Positions 51,253 through 61,682 of a DNA stretch of 64,000 nt are shown piece after piece; positions within the stretch are counted from its first letter, which is position 1, and every line of letters begins with the position of its first letter. The stretch spans positions 62,001-126,000 of the forward strand of contig CACKZT010000002.1 in NCBI GenBank assembly GCA_902604695.1. Reading direction: 5' to 3'. Source of the DNA: an uncultured Pelagibacteraceae bacterium. Lineage in GTDB: Bacteria > Pseudomonadota > Alphaproteobacteria > Pelagibacterales > Pelagibacteraceae. Position numbers and translations under genes: made by a program. The notes under the pieces are model-generated. The model saw only the letters and a program-made list of their open reading frames with translations, was not told the DNA's origin and made no database searches.

Positions 51253-54200
51253 TTAGCTAACCTTTTGGATATTTGATTTAAGACTTATTGGATTTTCTAA
51301 TTTGTCTAACATTTCTACAGGACATACTTGTAAAAAATTTAAAATTTCTTTATCAAAATTTTGAAGTATTTTTTTTGCAATTATTGAGTTTGTTTCATTT
51401 AAGAAATCTTTTAAATTATCTTTTAGATAATTTTTCCAATAATTAGTCTCAATTGGTTGCCAAATAATTGATGAAGGGTTGGCAAAATTTTCAAAATTTT
51501 TCTTTGGATCGTATACAAACGCCATTCCTCCTGTCATGCCAGCTCCAAAATTATCTCCTACTTCACCTAATATTATGGCAGATCCACCAGTCATATATTC
51601 ACATCCGTGGGCTCCACATCCCTCAACTATAGCGAGACACCCAGAGTTTCTTACTGCAAAACGCTCTCCTGCTTGCCCAGAAGCATAGAGTTTGCCTGAA
51701 GTACCGCCATACATAACGGTGTTACCTATGATAACATTTTCGTTAGAAACTAAATTACTTTTTGAAGAAGGATAAACAATAATTTTGCCACCTGAAAGAC
51801 CTTTACCAACATAGTCATTTGTATCACCTTCAACAATTAATTTTATACCTTTTGATAAGAATGCGCCTAAGGATTGACCAGCAGATCCAATAAATTTCAA
51901 AGTTATGTTATCTTCTTCTAAATTATTATTTCCAAATTTTTTATATACATAGTGGGAAAGTCTAGTTCCTACGGATCTACAAGTATTTTCTATTTTATAG
52001 CTATAGGAAGTTTTATTACCTTTTGAGATATTGTTTTTTATATCTGACCAGATTTTTTCATCTAGTGTATCAGGAACAGAGTTAATTATTTTTGTTTTAC
52101 AAAATCTTGGATTTTCTCCAGGATCGGCTTGAACTAAAAGAGGATTAAGATCTAAGTCATCTAAATTTGATGACCCTTTATTAATTTGAGTAAGTAAATC
52201 TGTTCTTCCAATAATATCATTTATAGATTTAAAACCTATACTAGCTAAAATTTCTCTTACCTCAGTTGCAACAAATTTAAAAAAATTAACTACTTTTTCT
52301 GGTGTGCCACTAAATTTTTCTCTTAAAGCTTTATCTTGACTGCAAACACCTACTGGACATGTATTGGAGTGACATTGGCGTACCATAATACATCCCATAG
52401 CGATTAAAGAAGAAGTTCCCATTCCATACTCTTCGGCTCCCATCATTGCTGCAATTACAATATCTCTTCCGGTCTTTAATCCGCCGTCAGTTCTTAGAGT
52501 AACTCTATGTCTTAAATTATTTAATGTTAAAATTTGATTAACCTCTGTAAGACCCATTTCCCATGGAATGCCGGCATATTTAATACTTGTCTGTGGACTT
52601 GCACCTGTTCCACCAGAATGGCCAGAAATTAAAATTATATCTGCTTTAGCTTTTGCTACACCAGCTGCAATTGTTCCTATACCAGTTGAAGCCACTAATT
52701 TTACTCCAACACGTGCTTTGGGGTTAATTTGTTTCAAATCATAAATAAGCTGAGCTAAATCTTCAATTGAATAAATATCGTGATGTGGCGGAGGTGAGAT
52801 CAATGTTACTCCTGGTGTTGAGTGTCTCAATCTCGCTATTTCTTTTGTTACCTTAAAACCAGGCAGCTGTCCCCCCTCTCCGGGTTTTGCGCCCTGTGCC
52901 ATTTTTATTTCAATTTCATTTCCATTATTTAAATAGTCAATTGTCACACCAAATCTAGCTGAAGCAATTTGCTTAACTCGAGAATTTGAGCTGTCGCCAT
53001 TTGATAATCTCGTAAATCGTTTAGCATCTTCTCCTCCCTCTCCACTGCAAGATGCTCCCTTAATTCTATTCATTCCTACTGCCAATGTTTCGTGTGCTTC
53101 CGCTGAAAGAGCCCCATGTGACATACTTCCACTTCCAAATCTTTTTAAAATTTCTTCAATTGGCTCAACGTCATCAACACTAATTGAGTTATTTTTATCC
53201 TTAAATTCTAATAAATCTCTTAGATTAATTGGAGATAAATCATGAATACCTGATGAATATTTTTTGTAGTGTTGATATGAATCATTGGCTACAGCGTGTT
53301 GTAAGACATGAATTAAATTTCCTTGAAATTGATGATTTTCACCGGATTTTCTGTAACGATAAAGACCACCAATTGGTAATGTAAATATATTTTTTTCTGA
53401 AAATTTTTTATGAAGTTCTTTAATTTTTTTTTCAATACCTATAATTCCTATTCCTGAAATTCTAGACACCATACCAGGAAAGTAATCTGAAACTATAGCT
53501 CTGCTTAATCCTACAGCTTCGAAATTGCATCCTCCTCTGTAAGAACTTATTACAGATATTCCCATTTTAGACATAATTTTTAAAAGCCCTGAGTCAATTG
53601 AAGACTTAAATTTTTTTACGCAAGTTTCAAAATCTGATTTGCCAAACAATTTCTTCTCAAATCTTTGAAATATACTATCAATGGCTAAATATGGATTTAT
53701 GGTTGTGGCTCCAACTCCAATCAAAATAGCAAAAGAGTGGGTATCAAGCGTATCACCGCTTTCTACGTTAATTGAACAGTATCCTCTTAACCCTAATTTT
53801 ACTAAATGAGAATGAACCGCACCTACTATTAAAATCGTTGGTATACTTGCTCTTAAATTAGAATTTTTTTTATCAGATAAAATTAAACAACTACTTCCTT
53901 CTCTGACAGCTATCTCACATTCCTCTCTTATCTCTTCAATTCTATTTTTTAGTGAGCTTTCAATGTCAAAAGTGCAGTCTATGATTTTATTTTTTTTTGA
54001 AAAAAAATTTTTGAATTTCTTAAACTGAGAATTGGTTAAAATCGGGCTATCTAAAACATATATATCCTCTTCCGTTAAATTATCAAAATCAAGTATATTT
54101 CCAAGATTTCCAAACCTAGTTTTAAGACTCATGACTTTATTTTCTCTTAAAGAATCAATTGGTGGGTTTGTAACTTGACTAAAATTCTGTCTAAAGTAAT

Positions 54201-55749
54201 GAGAGACTGGTCTAAAATGACTTGAGAGTACAGCGGCTGGAGTATCGTCGCCCATAGAGCCAGAAGCTTCTTTTCCCTCTTCCGCCATAGGATGTAAAAT
54301 TAATTCAAGGTCCTCTATGCTTAAACCAGAAAGATACTGTCTCCTCCTTAATTCATCTCCAGTAAATTCTGCTTTTTCTTTTTCTGTAGAAATTTTTTTA
54401 TCCAGGTCAACAATCTGCTTATTGTATCTTTTATAATCTTTAGCAATATAATCTTTAATTTCTTTGTCTTGAAATAACTTTCCTTCTTTAAGGTCAATCG
54501 CAATAATCTGTCCCGGTCCTAATTTTCCCTTTGAAATAATTTTTTCTTCAGGTATTTTGATCATGCCTGCTTCGGAACCTGCAAAAAAAAGATTGTCTGA
54601 AGTTTTTGCATATCTCAAAGGTCTTAGTCCATTCCTATCAGTTGCAGCTAAAACCCACTTTGCGTCAGTTGCACATATCGCTGCAGGACCATCCCAAGGT
54701 TCGATTGCACTATTAAGAAAATTAAATAAATTTTGGTGATTTTTTGGAACTGCTTTACTTCTTTTTGACCAAGCATCTGGTATCATCATTAATTTAATAA
54801 GAGGTGCTAATTTTCCAGAATAAGTTAATAGCTCAAATACATTATCTAATGCACCCGAATCAGATGAACTACGGATTACAGGTTTTAAATCCTCGAGATT
54901 TTTAAATAATGGACTAGACATGTCTCTCTCATGAATTTTCATCCAGTTAATATTTCCTTTAATAGTATTGATTTCACCATTATGTGCTAAAGTTCGAAAA
55001 GGTTGTGCAAGATCCCAGCTCGGAAAAGTATTGGTAGAGTACCTTTGGTGAAAAATTACAAATCTTGAACTGAAATTTTTATCTTTTAGATCTGGGTAAA
55101 AGTCAGATAAAGACTCGGCTAAAAACATGCCTTTATAAACAATCGACCTAGAACTTAGGGAGCATATATAAAATTCTTTAATTCGCGACTCATAAGCTAA
55201 TTTTTCGATTTTTTTTCTCATTACAAATAACTCACGCTCTAAATCATTAGTTTTGAGATCTTCATTTTTTCTAAATAAAACTTGAACTATTTCTGGCCTG
55301 TTTTGATCCGCTATCTTTCCCAAAACTTTAGGATTTATTGGTACCTGCCTCCAACCATAAATATAAAAGTTTTCTTCAAGCAAAGCAGCCTCTATTATTT
55401 CTCTGCATTTTTCTTGGTTGGAATAATTTGTCCTTGGTAAAAAAACCATACCTACACAAATCCGTTTAGTATCATCATGGGTGTGGCCTGTTGAGTGAAT
55501 TTTTTCCTTAAAAAAATCAGGGGCTATTTCTAGTTGAATACCTGCTCCATCTCCAGATTTACCGTCCGCATCAACTGCTCCACGGTGCCAAATAGCTTTC
55601 AGAGCCTCTATACCGTATTCAACAACTTTTCTATATTTTTTTCCATCAGTAGAAGCTACCATACCCACTCCACAAGCATCATGTTCCATAGATGGATGAT
55701 AAATTTGATTATCCTGTAAAAGTTTTTTATTTTTTTTATACTTATTCAT
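51253..55749 (-). CDS. gltB: Glutamate synthase (NADPH) large subunit
   Basis: HDACGVGMVAS (class II GATase), GSGSMSHGALSAEAHETLAVGMNRI, HHDIYSIEDLAQLIYDLK, GGTGASPQTSIKYAG; start MNKYKKNKK at 55749 avoids the long overlap with gltD. Confidence 0.97.
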   Translation of the reverse strand: MNKYKKNKKLLQDNQIYHPSMEHDACGVGMVASTDGKKYRKVVEYGIEALKAIWHRGAVDADGKSGDGAGIQLEIAPDFFKEKIHSTGHTHDDTKRICVGMVFLPRTNYSNQEKCREIIEAALLEENFYIYGWRQVPINPKVLGKIADQNRPEIVQVLFRKNEDLKTNDLERELFVMRKKIEKLAYESRIKEFYICSLSSRSIVYKGMFLAESLSDFYPDLKDKNFSSRFVIFHQRYSTNTFPSWDLAQPFRTLAHNGEINTIKGNINWMKIHERDMSSPLFKNLEDLKPVIRSSSDSGALDNVFELLTYSGKLAPLIKLMMIPDAWSKRSKAVPKNHQNLFNFLNSAIEPWDGPAAICATDAKWVLAATDRNGLRPLRYAKTSDNLFFAGSEAGMIKIPEEKIISKGKLGPGQIIAIDLKEGKLFQDKEIKDYIAKDYKRYNKQIVDLDKKISTEKEKAEFTGDELRRRQYLSGLSIEDLELILHPMAEEGKEASGSMGDDTPAAVLSSHFRPVSHYFRQNFSQVTNPPIDSLRENKVMSLKTRFGNLGNILDFDNLTEEDIYVLDSPILTNSQFKKFKNFFSKKNKIIDCTFDIESSLKNRIEEIREECEIAVREGSSCLILSDKKNSNLRASIPTILIVGAVHSHLVKLGLRGYCSINVESGDTLDTHSFAILIGVGATTINPYLAIDSIFQRFEKKLFGKSDFETCVKKFKSSIDSGLLKIMSKMGISVISSYRGGCNFEAVGLSRAIVSDYFPGMVSRISGIGIIGIEKKIKELHKKFSEKNIFTLPIGGLYRYRKSGENHQFQGNLIHVLQHAVANDSYQHYKKYSSGIHDLSPINLRDLLEFKDKNNSISVDDVEPIEEILKRFGSGSMSHGALSAEAHETLAVGMNRIKGASCSGEGGEDAKRFTRLSNGDSSNSRVKQIASARFGVTIDYLNNGNEIEIKMAQGAKPGEGGQLPGFKVTKEIARLRHSTPGVTLISPPPHHDIYSIEDLAQLIYDLKQINPKARVGVKLVASTGIGTIAAGVAKAKADIILISGHSGGTGASPQTSIKYAGIPWEMGLTEVNQILTLNNLRHRVTLRTDGGLKTGRDIVIAAMMGAEEYGMGTSSLIAMGCIMVRQCHSNTCPVGVCSQDKALREKFSGTPEKVVNFFKFVATEVREILASIGFKSINDIIGRTDLLTQINKGSSNLDDLDLNPLLVQADPGENPRFCKTKIINSVPDTLDEKIWSDIKNNISKGNKTSYSYKIENTCRSVGTRLSHYVYKKFGNNNLEEDNITLKFIGSAGQSLGAFLSKGIKLIVEGDTNDYVGKGLSGGKIIVYPSSKSNLVSNENVIIGNTVMYGGTSGKLYASGQAGERFAVRNSGCLAIVEGCGAHGCEYMTGGSAIILGEVGDNFGAGMTGGMAFVYDPKKNFENFANPSSIIWQPIETNYWKNYLKDNLKDFLNETNSIIAKKILQNFDKEILNFLQVCPVEMLDKLENPISLKSNIQKVS

Positions 55750-55750
55750 T

Positions 55751-57196
55751 TTAAGCTGCTTTTTCTTCTTTGTTTTTCTTAATCTTATTCTGAAGAAATT
55801 TTTTAATTTGATTTGAAGCATCTCTACCATCTCTTATAGCCCACACTACAAGAGAAGCTCCTCTCACTATGTCTCCCGCAGCAAATACACCATCAATATT
55901 AGTTTGCATTGTTTCTAGATCAATTTTGATAGTTCCCCACCTAGAAACTACGAGCTCCTCTGCGTTAAAAAGCTTTGGAATATTTTCTGGGTCAAACCCT
56001 AAGGATTTGATAACAAGATCGGCGTTTATCATATATTCTGAATTTTCTTTTATTTGTGGTTTTTTTCTACCTGAGGCATCCGGTTCACCAAGTTCCATCT
56101 TATTAATTTCAACTCCTGAAATATGATCATCACCCAGAAATTTTTTTGGACTTGTTAGCCATACAAATTCTACTCCTTCTTCCTCTGCATTAGCCACTTC
56201 TCTCACTGAACCAGGCATGTTATCTCTATCTCTTCTGTATAAGCATTTTACAGATTTTGCTTTTTGCCTTACTGCTGTTCTTACACAATCCATTGCTGTA
56301 TCTCCTCCACCTATAACGACAACATCTTTTCCCTCAGCATTTAAAGTTCCATTATCAAAAAGTTCTACTTTGTCTCCTAAGCCTTTTCGATTTGAAGCTG
56401 TTAAAAATTGCATTGCGGGAAATATGTTTTTAAGTTTATTGCCAGGAATTTCGATTTCTCTTGCTTTATACACTCCTGTTGCAATTAAAATAGCATCATG
56501 TTTTTCTTTTAATTCGTTTAAGCTTTTATTTTTTCCAACTTCAAAATTTTGGATAAATTTTATTCCACTATCTTTAAGTAATTTTGTTCTTCGCTCAACC
56601 ACAAATTTTTCTAGTTTAAAATTTGGAATTCCATAAATTAAAAGTCCACCTGGCCTGTCATATCGATCATAAATTGTAACTTGATATCCAGATTTTCTTA
56701 ATTCTTCAGCGCAAGCCATACCTGCGGGGCCTGCTCCGATTATTCCTATAGATTGTTTAAGTTCCTTTTTAACTTTAAATGGTTTTACCCAACCTTTTTC
56801 CCATGCGGTATCAGTAATATACTTTTCAATAGCTCCAATGGTAACAGTGCCATGACCTGATTGTTCGATTACACAATTACCTTCACAAAGTCTGTCTTGT
56901 GGACAAATTCTTCCACAAACTTCAGGCATGTTGTTTGTACTTTGAGAGATTTGATAAGCTTCCTGAATCCTGCCTTCAGCTGTTAATTTCAACCAGTCTG
57001 GAATATTATTGTGTAAGGGACAATGTACTTGGCAAAATGGAACCCCGCATTGAGAACATCTGCTTGATTGTTCTTTAGCTTTTTGATTTATAAACTCGTC
57101 ATAAATTTCAAGAAAATCTCCCTTTCTTTTGTCAGTTTTTCTCTTAGGAGGATTCTGTTTATTTAAATCAATAAATTTTAACATTTTTTCTTTCAT
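55751..57196 (-). CDS. gltD: Glutamate synthase small subunit
   Basis: CSQCGVPFCQVHCPLHNNIPDWL, CGRICPQDRLCEGNCV, GIIGAGPAGMACAEELRKSGYQVTIYDRYDRPGGLLIYGIPNFKL. Confidence 0.97.
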   Translation of the reverse strand: MKEKMLKFIDLNKQNPPKRKTDKRKGDFLEIYDEFINQKAKEQSSRCSQCGVPFCQVHCPLHNNIPDWLKLTAEGRIQEAYQISQSTNNMPEVCGRICPQDRLCEGNCVIEQSGHGTVTIGAIEKYITDTAWEKGWVKPFKVKKELKQSIGIIGAGPAGMACAEELRKSGYQVTIYDRYDRPGGLLIYGIPNFKLEKFVVERRTKLLKDSGIKFIQNFEVGKNKSLNELKEKHDAILIATGVYKAREIEIPGNKLKNIFPAMQFLTASNRKGLGDKVELFDNGTLNAEGKDVVVIGGGDTAMDCVRTAVRQKAKSVKCLYRRDRDNMPGSVREVANAEEEGVEFVWLTSPKKFLGDDHISGVEINKMELGEPDASGRKKPQIKENSEYMINADLVIKSLGFDPENIPKLFNAEELVVSRWGTIKIDLETMQTNIDGVFAAGDIVRGASLVVWAIRDGRDASNQIKKFLQNKIKKNKEEKAA

Positions 57197-57285
57197 GTGT
57201 TTAATTTATAGGAAGTAAGAGTAAGAAAAAAGAAAAAATAGGTAATAGTTATTGACCATTAATTTCAAAAAACCTCATTTTTAGT

Positions 57286-57338
57286 GATTGTTTTGTGCAT
57301 AGCTGATATGCATTTGGAAAGTCATGAAAAAAACAATC
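57286..57338. repeat. Nested inverted repeat in the uppP 5' region
   Basis: Outer arms GATTGTTTT (57286-57294) / AAAACAATC (57330-57338); inner arms TGCATA (57296-57301) / TATGCA (57307-57312) with loop GCTGA. Confidence 0.6.
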
Positions 57339-57358
57339 TTAAGTTTTAGAAGTAAAAA

Positions 57359-58117
57359 ATGATTGAAATTTTTATTTTATCTATAATTCAAGGAATAACC
57401 GAGTTTATTCCTATTAGTTCCTCATCTCATTTAATCTTAATTTCTAATTTTTTAGAATTTAATAATCAAAGTTTGTCAGTAGATATTAGTTTGCATATTG
57501 GTTCTTTTCTAGCTGTAATATTTTTTTTTAAAAATGATATTTTCAATTTTGTAAAAAATAAAGAATTATTTTTAAAAATTCTTATTTCATCTTTACCTGT
57601 AATGGTAATTGGGTTTTTTTTAGTAAATTTTAATTTAATTGATCAGTTAAGAAGTATAAAAATTATAGGATTAACAACATTAATATTTGGAATTTTACTA
57701 TATTTTAGCGATAAGTTTGAGAGAAAAAATATAATAGAAAAAGATTTTAATTATAAATCAGCAATGATTATTGGTATATTGCAAGTGTTGTCATTAATCC
57801 CAGGGGTTAGTCGATCTGGTATTTCTATAACAGCTGCTAGATTTTTAAAATTTGATAGAGTAGACTCTGCTAAAATATCTTTTTTATTATCAATTCCAAC
57901 TTTAGCAGCGGTAAGTTTATTTGGTATTATAGACTTAGTGTCAAATAATAATTTAAATTTATCTTTGTATAATATTTTATCAATAATTTTATCTTTTATT
58001 TTTTCTTTAATCACTATAAAATTTTTCTTAAATTTTTTGAAAAAATTTAGTCTAAAAGTATTTGTAATTTATAGAGTTTTTGTTGGGTTGATGATAATTT
58101 TAATTTCTTATTTATAA
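57359..58117 (+). CDS. uppP: Undecaprenyl-diphosphatase
   Basis: IIQGITEFIPISSSSHLILISNFL, VLSLIPGVSRSGISITAARFL. Confidence 0.97.
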   Translation: MIEIFILSIIQGITEFIPISSSSHLILISNFLEFNNQSLSVDISLHIGSFLAVIFFFKNDIFNFVKNKELFLKILISSLPVMVIGFFLVNFNLIDQLRSIKIIGLTTLIFGILLYFSDKFERKNIIEKDFNYKSAMIIGILQVLSLIPGVSRSGISITAARFLKFDRVDSAKISFLLSIPTLAAVSLFGIIDLVSNNNLNLSLYNILSIILSFIFSLITIKFFLNFLKKFSLKVFVIYRVFVGLMIILISYL

Positions 58118-58207
58118 AAAAAAAGTAAGAGCTAAAAGTATAAAAAATATAGCTAATAAGAAAAAAATTACTGCTTTTTGAAGTGGTAAATGAGTTAGAA
58201 ATTTCAT
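58112..58207 (-). CDS. Putative small membrane peptide (31 aa)
   Basis: MKFLTHLPLQKAVIFFLLAIFFILLALTFFL; one TM helix, convergent overlap with the uppP 3' end; below ORF-track cutoff. Confidence 0.45.
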   Translation of the reverse strand: MKFLTHLPLQKAVIFFLLAIFFILLALTFFL

Positions 58208-58253
58208 AATAAAAAGTTATAATTTAAAATTTTAATAATAACAATTATAATTT

Positions 58254-58330
58254 TGGTGCGCCTGCTAGGATTTGAACCCAGAACCTCCTGGTCCGTAGCC
58301 AAGCGCTCTATCCAGTTGAGCTACAGGCGC
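58254..58330 (-). tRNA. tRNA-Arg(ACG), CCA encoded
   Basis: Reverse complement GCGCCTGTAGCTCAACTGGATAGAGCGCTTGGCTACGGACCAGGAGGTTCTGGGTTCAAATCCTAGCAGGCGCACCA; anticodon loop CTACGGA. Confidence 0.97.
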
Positions 58331-58418
58331 ATAAAATACAATTATCAAAAAAAACTTAGTAAATAAAGACGTATAATCAAGCTTGTTATTTTATGTTTAA
58401 AACTCTAAATTGCAGCTT

Positions 58419-59600
58419 ATGATAGATAAAAATTCAGTAGTAATCACCGCAGCGGTTAGAACTGCAGTGGGATCTTTGGGTAAGTCTTTAAAAAATGTGC
58501 CTGGAGATGAACTTGGATCGGCGGTTATAACAGAAACGATCAAAAGATCAAATGTCACAAAAAATGATGTTGATGAAATTATTATGGGACAAGTTCTTAC
58601 TGGGGGTACTGGTCAAAATCCTGCAAGACAAGCTGCAATAAAATCCGGAATTCCCATAGAAAAACCAGCTTATGTAGTAAATCAGGTTTGTGGATCAGGT
58701 ATTAGATCTGTGGTTTCTGGATTCCAAAGCATTAAATCAGGTGATACGAAAATAGTAATTGCTGGTGGACAAGAGAATATGTCCTTAGCCCCTCATGCCG
58801 TGCATTTAAGAGATGGGAAAAAATTAGGTGATGATGAATTGATTGATACAATGATAAAAGACGGTTTGTGGGACGCATTTCATGGTTATCATATGGGAAA
58901 GACTGCTGAAAATATTGCAACAAAGTTTCAAATTACTAGAGATGATCAAGATAAATTTGCTCTTAAATCTCAACAAAAAGCTCTTTCAGCTCAAAAAAAA
59001 GATAAATTTAAAGAAGAAATTATAAATTTTAAAATAAAATCAAAAAAATCTGAAATAAATTTTAAAAAAGATGAGCATCCTAGAAATGGTATTACACTAG
59101 AGGCTCTTGGCAAACTTAAGCCAGTTTTTCAAAAAGATGGGACTGTTACTGCTGGAAATGCCTCAGGCATTAATGATGGTGCAGCTGCACTCACGATAAT
59201 GTCAGGAGAAGAGGTAAAAAATAGAAAAATAGATAGTTTAGCAACCATAAAATCTTGGGCGAGTTGTGGGGTTGAACCTGCTTTAATGGGAACTGGTCCT
59301 ATACCGTCTTCGAAAAAAGCCCTTAAATTAGCAGGATGGTCTGTAAAAGATGTTGATCTATTCGAAATTAACGAAGCATTTGCAGCTCAAAGTATTGCAG
59401 TTATTAACGCTCTTTCAATTCCAGAGGAAAAAATCAATGTAAATGGAGGTGCAATAGCTCTTGGACACCCGATTGGAGCATCTGGGACAAGAATACTTGT
59501 GACTTTAATACACGAAATGATAAGAAGGGATTTAAAAAAAGGCCTCGCAACACTATGTATTGGTGGTGGTATGGGCATAACAATGTGTATTGAAAGATAA
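58419..59600 (+). CDS. Acetyl-CoA C-acetyltransferase (thiolase)
   Basis: VNQVCGSGIRSVVSGFQSI, GGQENMSLAPH, NEAFAAQSIAV, NGGAIALGHPIGASGTRI, CIGGGMGITMCIE; start at MIDKNSVV (58419) preferred over the TTG at 58410. Confidence 0.96.
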   Translation: MIDKNSVVITAAVRTAVGSLGKSLKNVPGDELGSAVITETIKRSNVTKNDVDEIIMGQVLTGGTGQNPARQAAIKSGIPIEKPAYVVNQVCGSGIRSVVSGFQSIKSGDTKIVIAGGQENMSLAPHAVHLRDGKKLGDDELIDTMIKDGLWDAFHGYHMGKTAENIATKFQITRDDQDKFALKSQQKALSAQKKDKFKEEIINFKIKSKKSEINFKKDEHPRNGITLEALGKLKPVFQKDGTVTAGNASGINDGAAALTIMSGEEVKNRKIDSLATIKSWASCGVEPALMGTGPIPSSKKALKLAGWSVKDVDLFEINEAFAAQSIAVINALSIPEEKINVNGGAIALGHPIGASGTRILVTLIHEMIRRDLKKGLATLCIGGGMGITMCIER

Positions 59601-59749
59601 TGGAAATATCAAAACCTCTTAAGGGTAAAAAAAAACGTAAAATAAATAGAATGCCTGTTAGGCCTAGCGTGAAAGGATACTTGTTTTATTATTCCTTTTT
59701 CTGGATACTAATTTTATCTCTCTACGTCGCACATTTATTAAATAATTAA
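59600..59749 (+). CDS. Small basic membrane protein (49 aa)
   Basis: MEISKPLKGKKKRKINRMPVRPSVKGYLFYYSFFWILILSLYVAHLLNN; ATG shares one base with the thiolase stop (TAATG). Confidence 0.6.
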   Translation: MEISKPLKGKKKRKINRMPVRPSVKGYLFYYSFFWILILSLYVAHLLNN

Positions 59750-61680
59750 ACTTTAAGCTCTGGCAAGTTTTTAAAAAATTCTAAACTTTCTAGATTGGCT
59801 ATTGCTTCCTCATTATTAAGGACTTCTCCACTAATTATTTTTTTTACAGCTAATTCAACTATTTTTCCACTCTTTGTCCTTGGGATTTCAGGAACTTTGA
59901 TTATTATTGCTGGCACATGTTTTGGAGAACAATTTTTTCTAATTTTTTTTTTAATAAAATCTATTTTTTTATTATCTAAAGTCTCATTTTTTTTTGTGGT
60001 TACAAAGAGTATTATCCTAACATCATCTTTATAGTCTTGACCAACTACTAATCCCTCTGTTATAAAATCGATATCTTCTACCTGCTGATAGATTTCAGCT
60101 GTTCCAATTCTTACTCCTCCAGGATTCAGTGTTGTATCCGACCTTCCTCTCATTATAAAACCATTATTTGAGGTTCTTTCAATAAAGTCTCCGTGATACC
60201 AGATATTTTTAAATTTTTTAAAATATGCCTTATGATATTTTTCACCATTTTTGTCTCCCCAAAATTTTATTGGCATTGATGGAAAAGGTTGCTTAACAAC
60301 GAGTTCACCTTTTTCTCCATCCTCTGTGCTTTTTCCATTATTATTAAACACATCAACATCAATACCTAAGCTTTGTCCTTGAATTTCTCCTTTATAAACA
60401 CTTGAATATAAATTGCCTAAAACTAAGCAGCCAACCATGTCAGTTCCTCCCGCTATAGAAGCTAAATGCACATCCTTTTTTATATTTTCATAAACATAAT
60501 TAAAACTTTCTTCTGATAAAGGAGAGCCCGTAGAAGTTATTATTTTTATAGAATTCAAATTTAAATTTTTACTTGAGTAATTTTCATTTTTAAGGTGGTC
60601 AATATATTTTGCACTTACTCCAAAAAGATTAATATTATTATTTTGACAATATTCTAAAAGAATATCTAGTTTGGGATAAGTGGGAGATCCGTCAAATAAA
60701 TAAATTGATGAGCCTGTTGCCATTCCACCAATAAGCCAATTCCACATCATCCAGCCAGTTGTGGTATAGTAAAATATTTTCTCACCATCTCTCATATCGC
60801 AATGCAACATAAATTCTTTATTATGTTCTATCAAAACATTACCGGCACCGTGCGTAATACATTTTGGTTTGCCAGTCGTTCCACTAGAATAAAGTATATA
60901 AATTGGGTGGTTAAAATCAAATCTTTCAAAAAATTCATCTTTTTTTGAAATATTTATTGCTTTATAAAAATCAAGATAATTCGATAATTGATTTTTTTCT
61001 TTAGGATTATAAGAAAAAATAATTGTATGTTTTATTGAAGGAATCTTTTTCAATATATCTTTTACATTGTTAATTATATCAATTTTTTTTCCTCCGTAAA
61101 AATAATAGTTACAAGTAATCAATAGTTTTGGTTCAATTTGATTAAATCTATCTACAACACCTTGAGTTCCAAAATCAGGAGAACAAGAGGACCATATTAT
61201 TCCGTTTTTTGCACAAGCTAGAAAGCTAATAACTGACTCTATCTTATTTGGAACATAGGCAACTACTCTATCTCCTTTTTTTATATTTAATGTTTTTAAA
61301 TAATGTGAAAACTTACATACTTTTTCATAAAGAAGACTCCAGGAAATGCTTTCCTCATTCCCATTTTCAGACATAAAATTTATAGCAATATTATTTGATT
61401 TCTTTTTAAGAATATTTTCTGAGTAGTTAAGTTTCGAGTCTGGAAAAAATTTACTTTTATTAAAAATTTCATTTTTCTTAATAATTGTTTGACCTTTATC
61501 TCCAATAATTTTTGAATAGTCCCAAAACTTATCCCAGAAAATTTCTGGATTTGAAACACTCCATTTCCACAGCTTCTTAAAATTTTTGGAAGATTTAAAT
61601 TTAATAAAATTTGAAAAATCTTCTAATATTGAGTCTTGTGTTCTTTTCTGGGAAGGCTGCCAAAGCTTTTTATTCATCAA
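59746..61680 (-). CDS. Acetoacetyl-CoA synthetase (acetoacetate--CoA ligase)
   Basis: ILYSSGTTGKPKCITHGAGNVLIEHNKEFMLHCDMRDGEKIFYYTTTGWMMWNWLIGGMATGSSIYLFDGSP, GRSDTTLNPGGVRIGTAEIYQ. Confidence 0.95.
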   Translation of the reverse strand: MMNKKLWQPSQKRTQDSILEDFSNFIKFKSSKNFKKLWKWSVSNPEIFWDKFWDYSKIIGDKGQTIIKKNEIFNKSKFFPDSKLNYSENILKKKSNNIAINFMSENGNEESISWSLLYEKVCKFSHYLKTLNIKKGDRVVAYVPNKIESVISFLACAKNGIIWSSCSPDFGTQGVVDRFNQIEPKLLITCNYYFYGGKKIDIINNVKDILKKIPSIKHTIIFSYNPKEKNQLSNYLDFYKAINISKKDEFFERFDFNHPIYILYSSGTTGKPKCITHGAGNVLIEHNKEFMLHCDMRDGEKIFYYTTTGWMMWNWLIGGMATGSSIYLFDGSPTYPKLDILLEYCQNNNINLFGVSAKYIDHLKNENYSSKNLNLNSIKIITSTGSPLSEESFNYVYENIKKDVHLASIAGGTDMVGCLVLGNLYSSVYKGEIQGQSLGIDVDVFNNNGKSTEDGEKGELVVKQPFPSMPIKFWGDKNGEKYHKAYFKKFKNIWYHGDFIERTSNNGFIMRGRSDTTLNPGGVRIGTAEIYQQVEDIDFITEGLVVGQDYKDDVRIILFVTTKKNETLDNKKIDFIKKKIRKNCSPKHVPAIIIKVPEIPRTKSGKIVELAVKKIISGEVLNNEEAIANLESLEFFKNLPELKV

Positions 61681-61682
61681 AG

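Noticed and set aside
55750-55830. 27-aa N-terminal extension of gltB in the ORF track
   Set aside because: Would overlap the gltD 3' end; the ATG at 55749 directly after gltD gives the expected GltB N-terminus.
56217-56636. 139-aa ORF antisense to gltD
   Set aside because: Shadow ORF opposite conserved FAD/NAD-binding gltD sequence.
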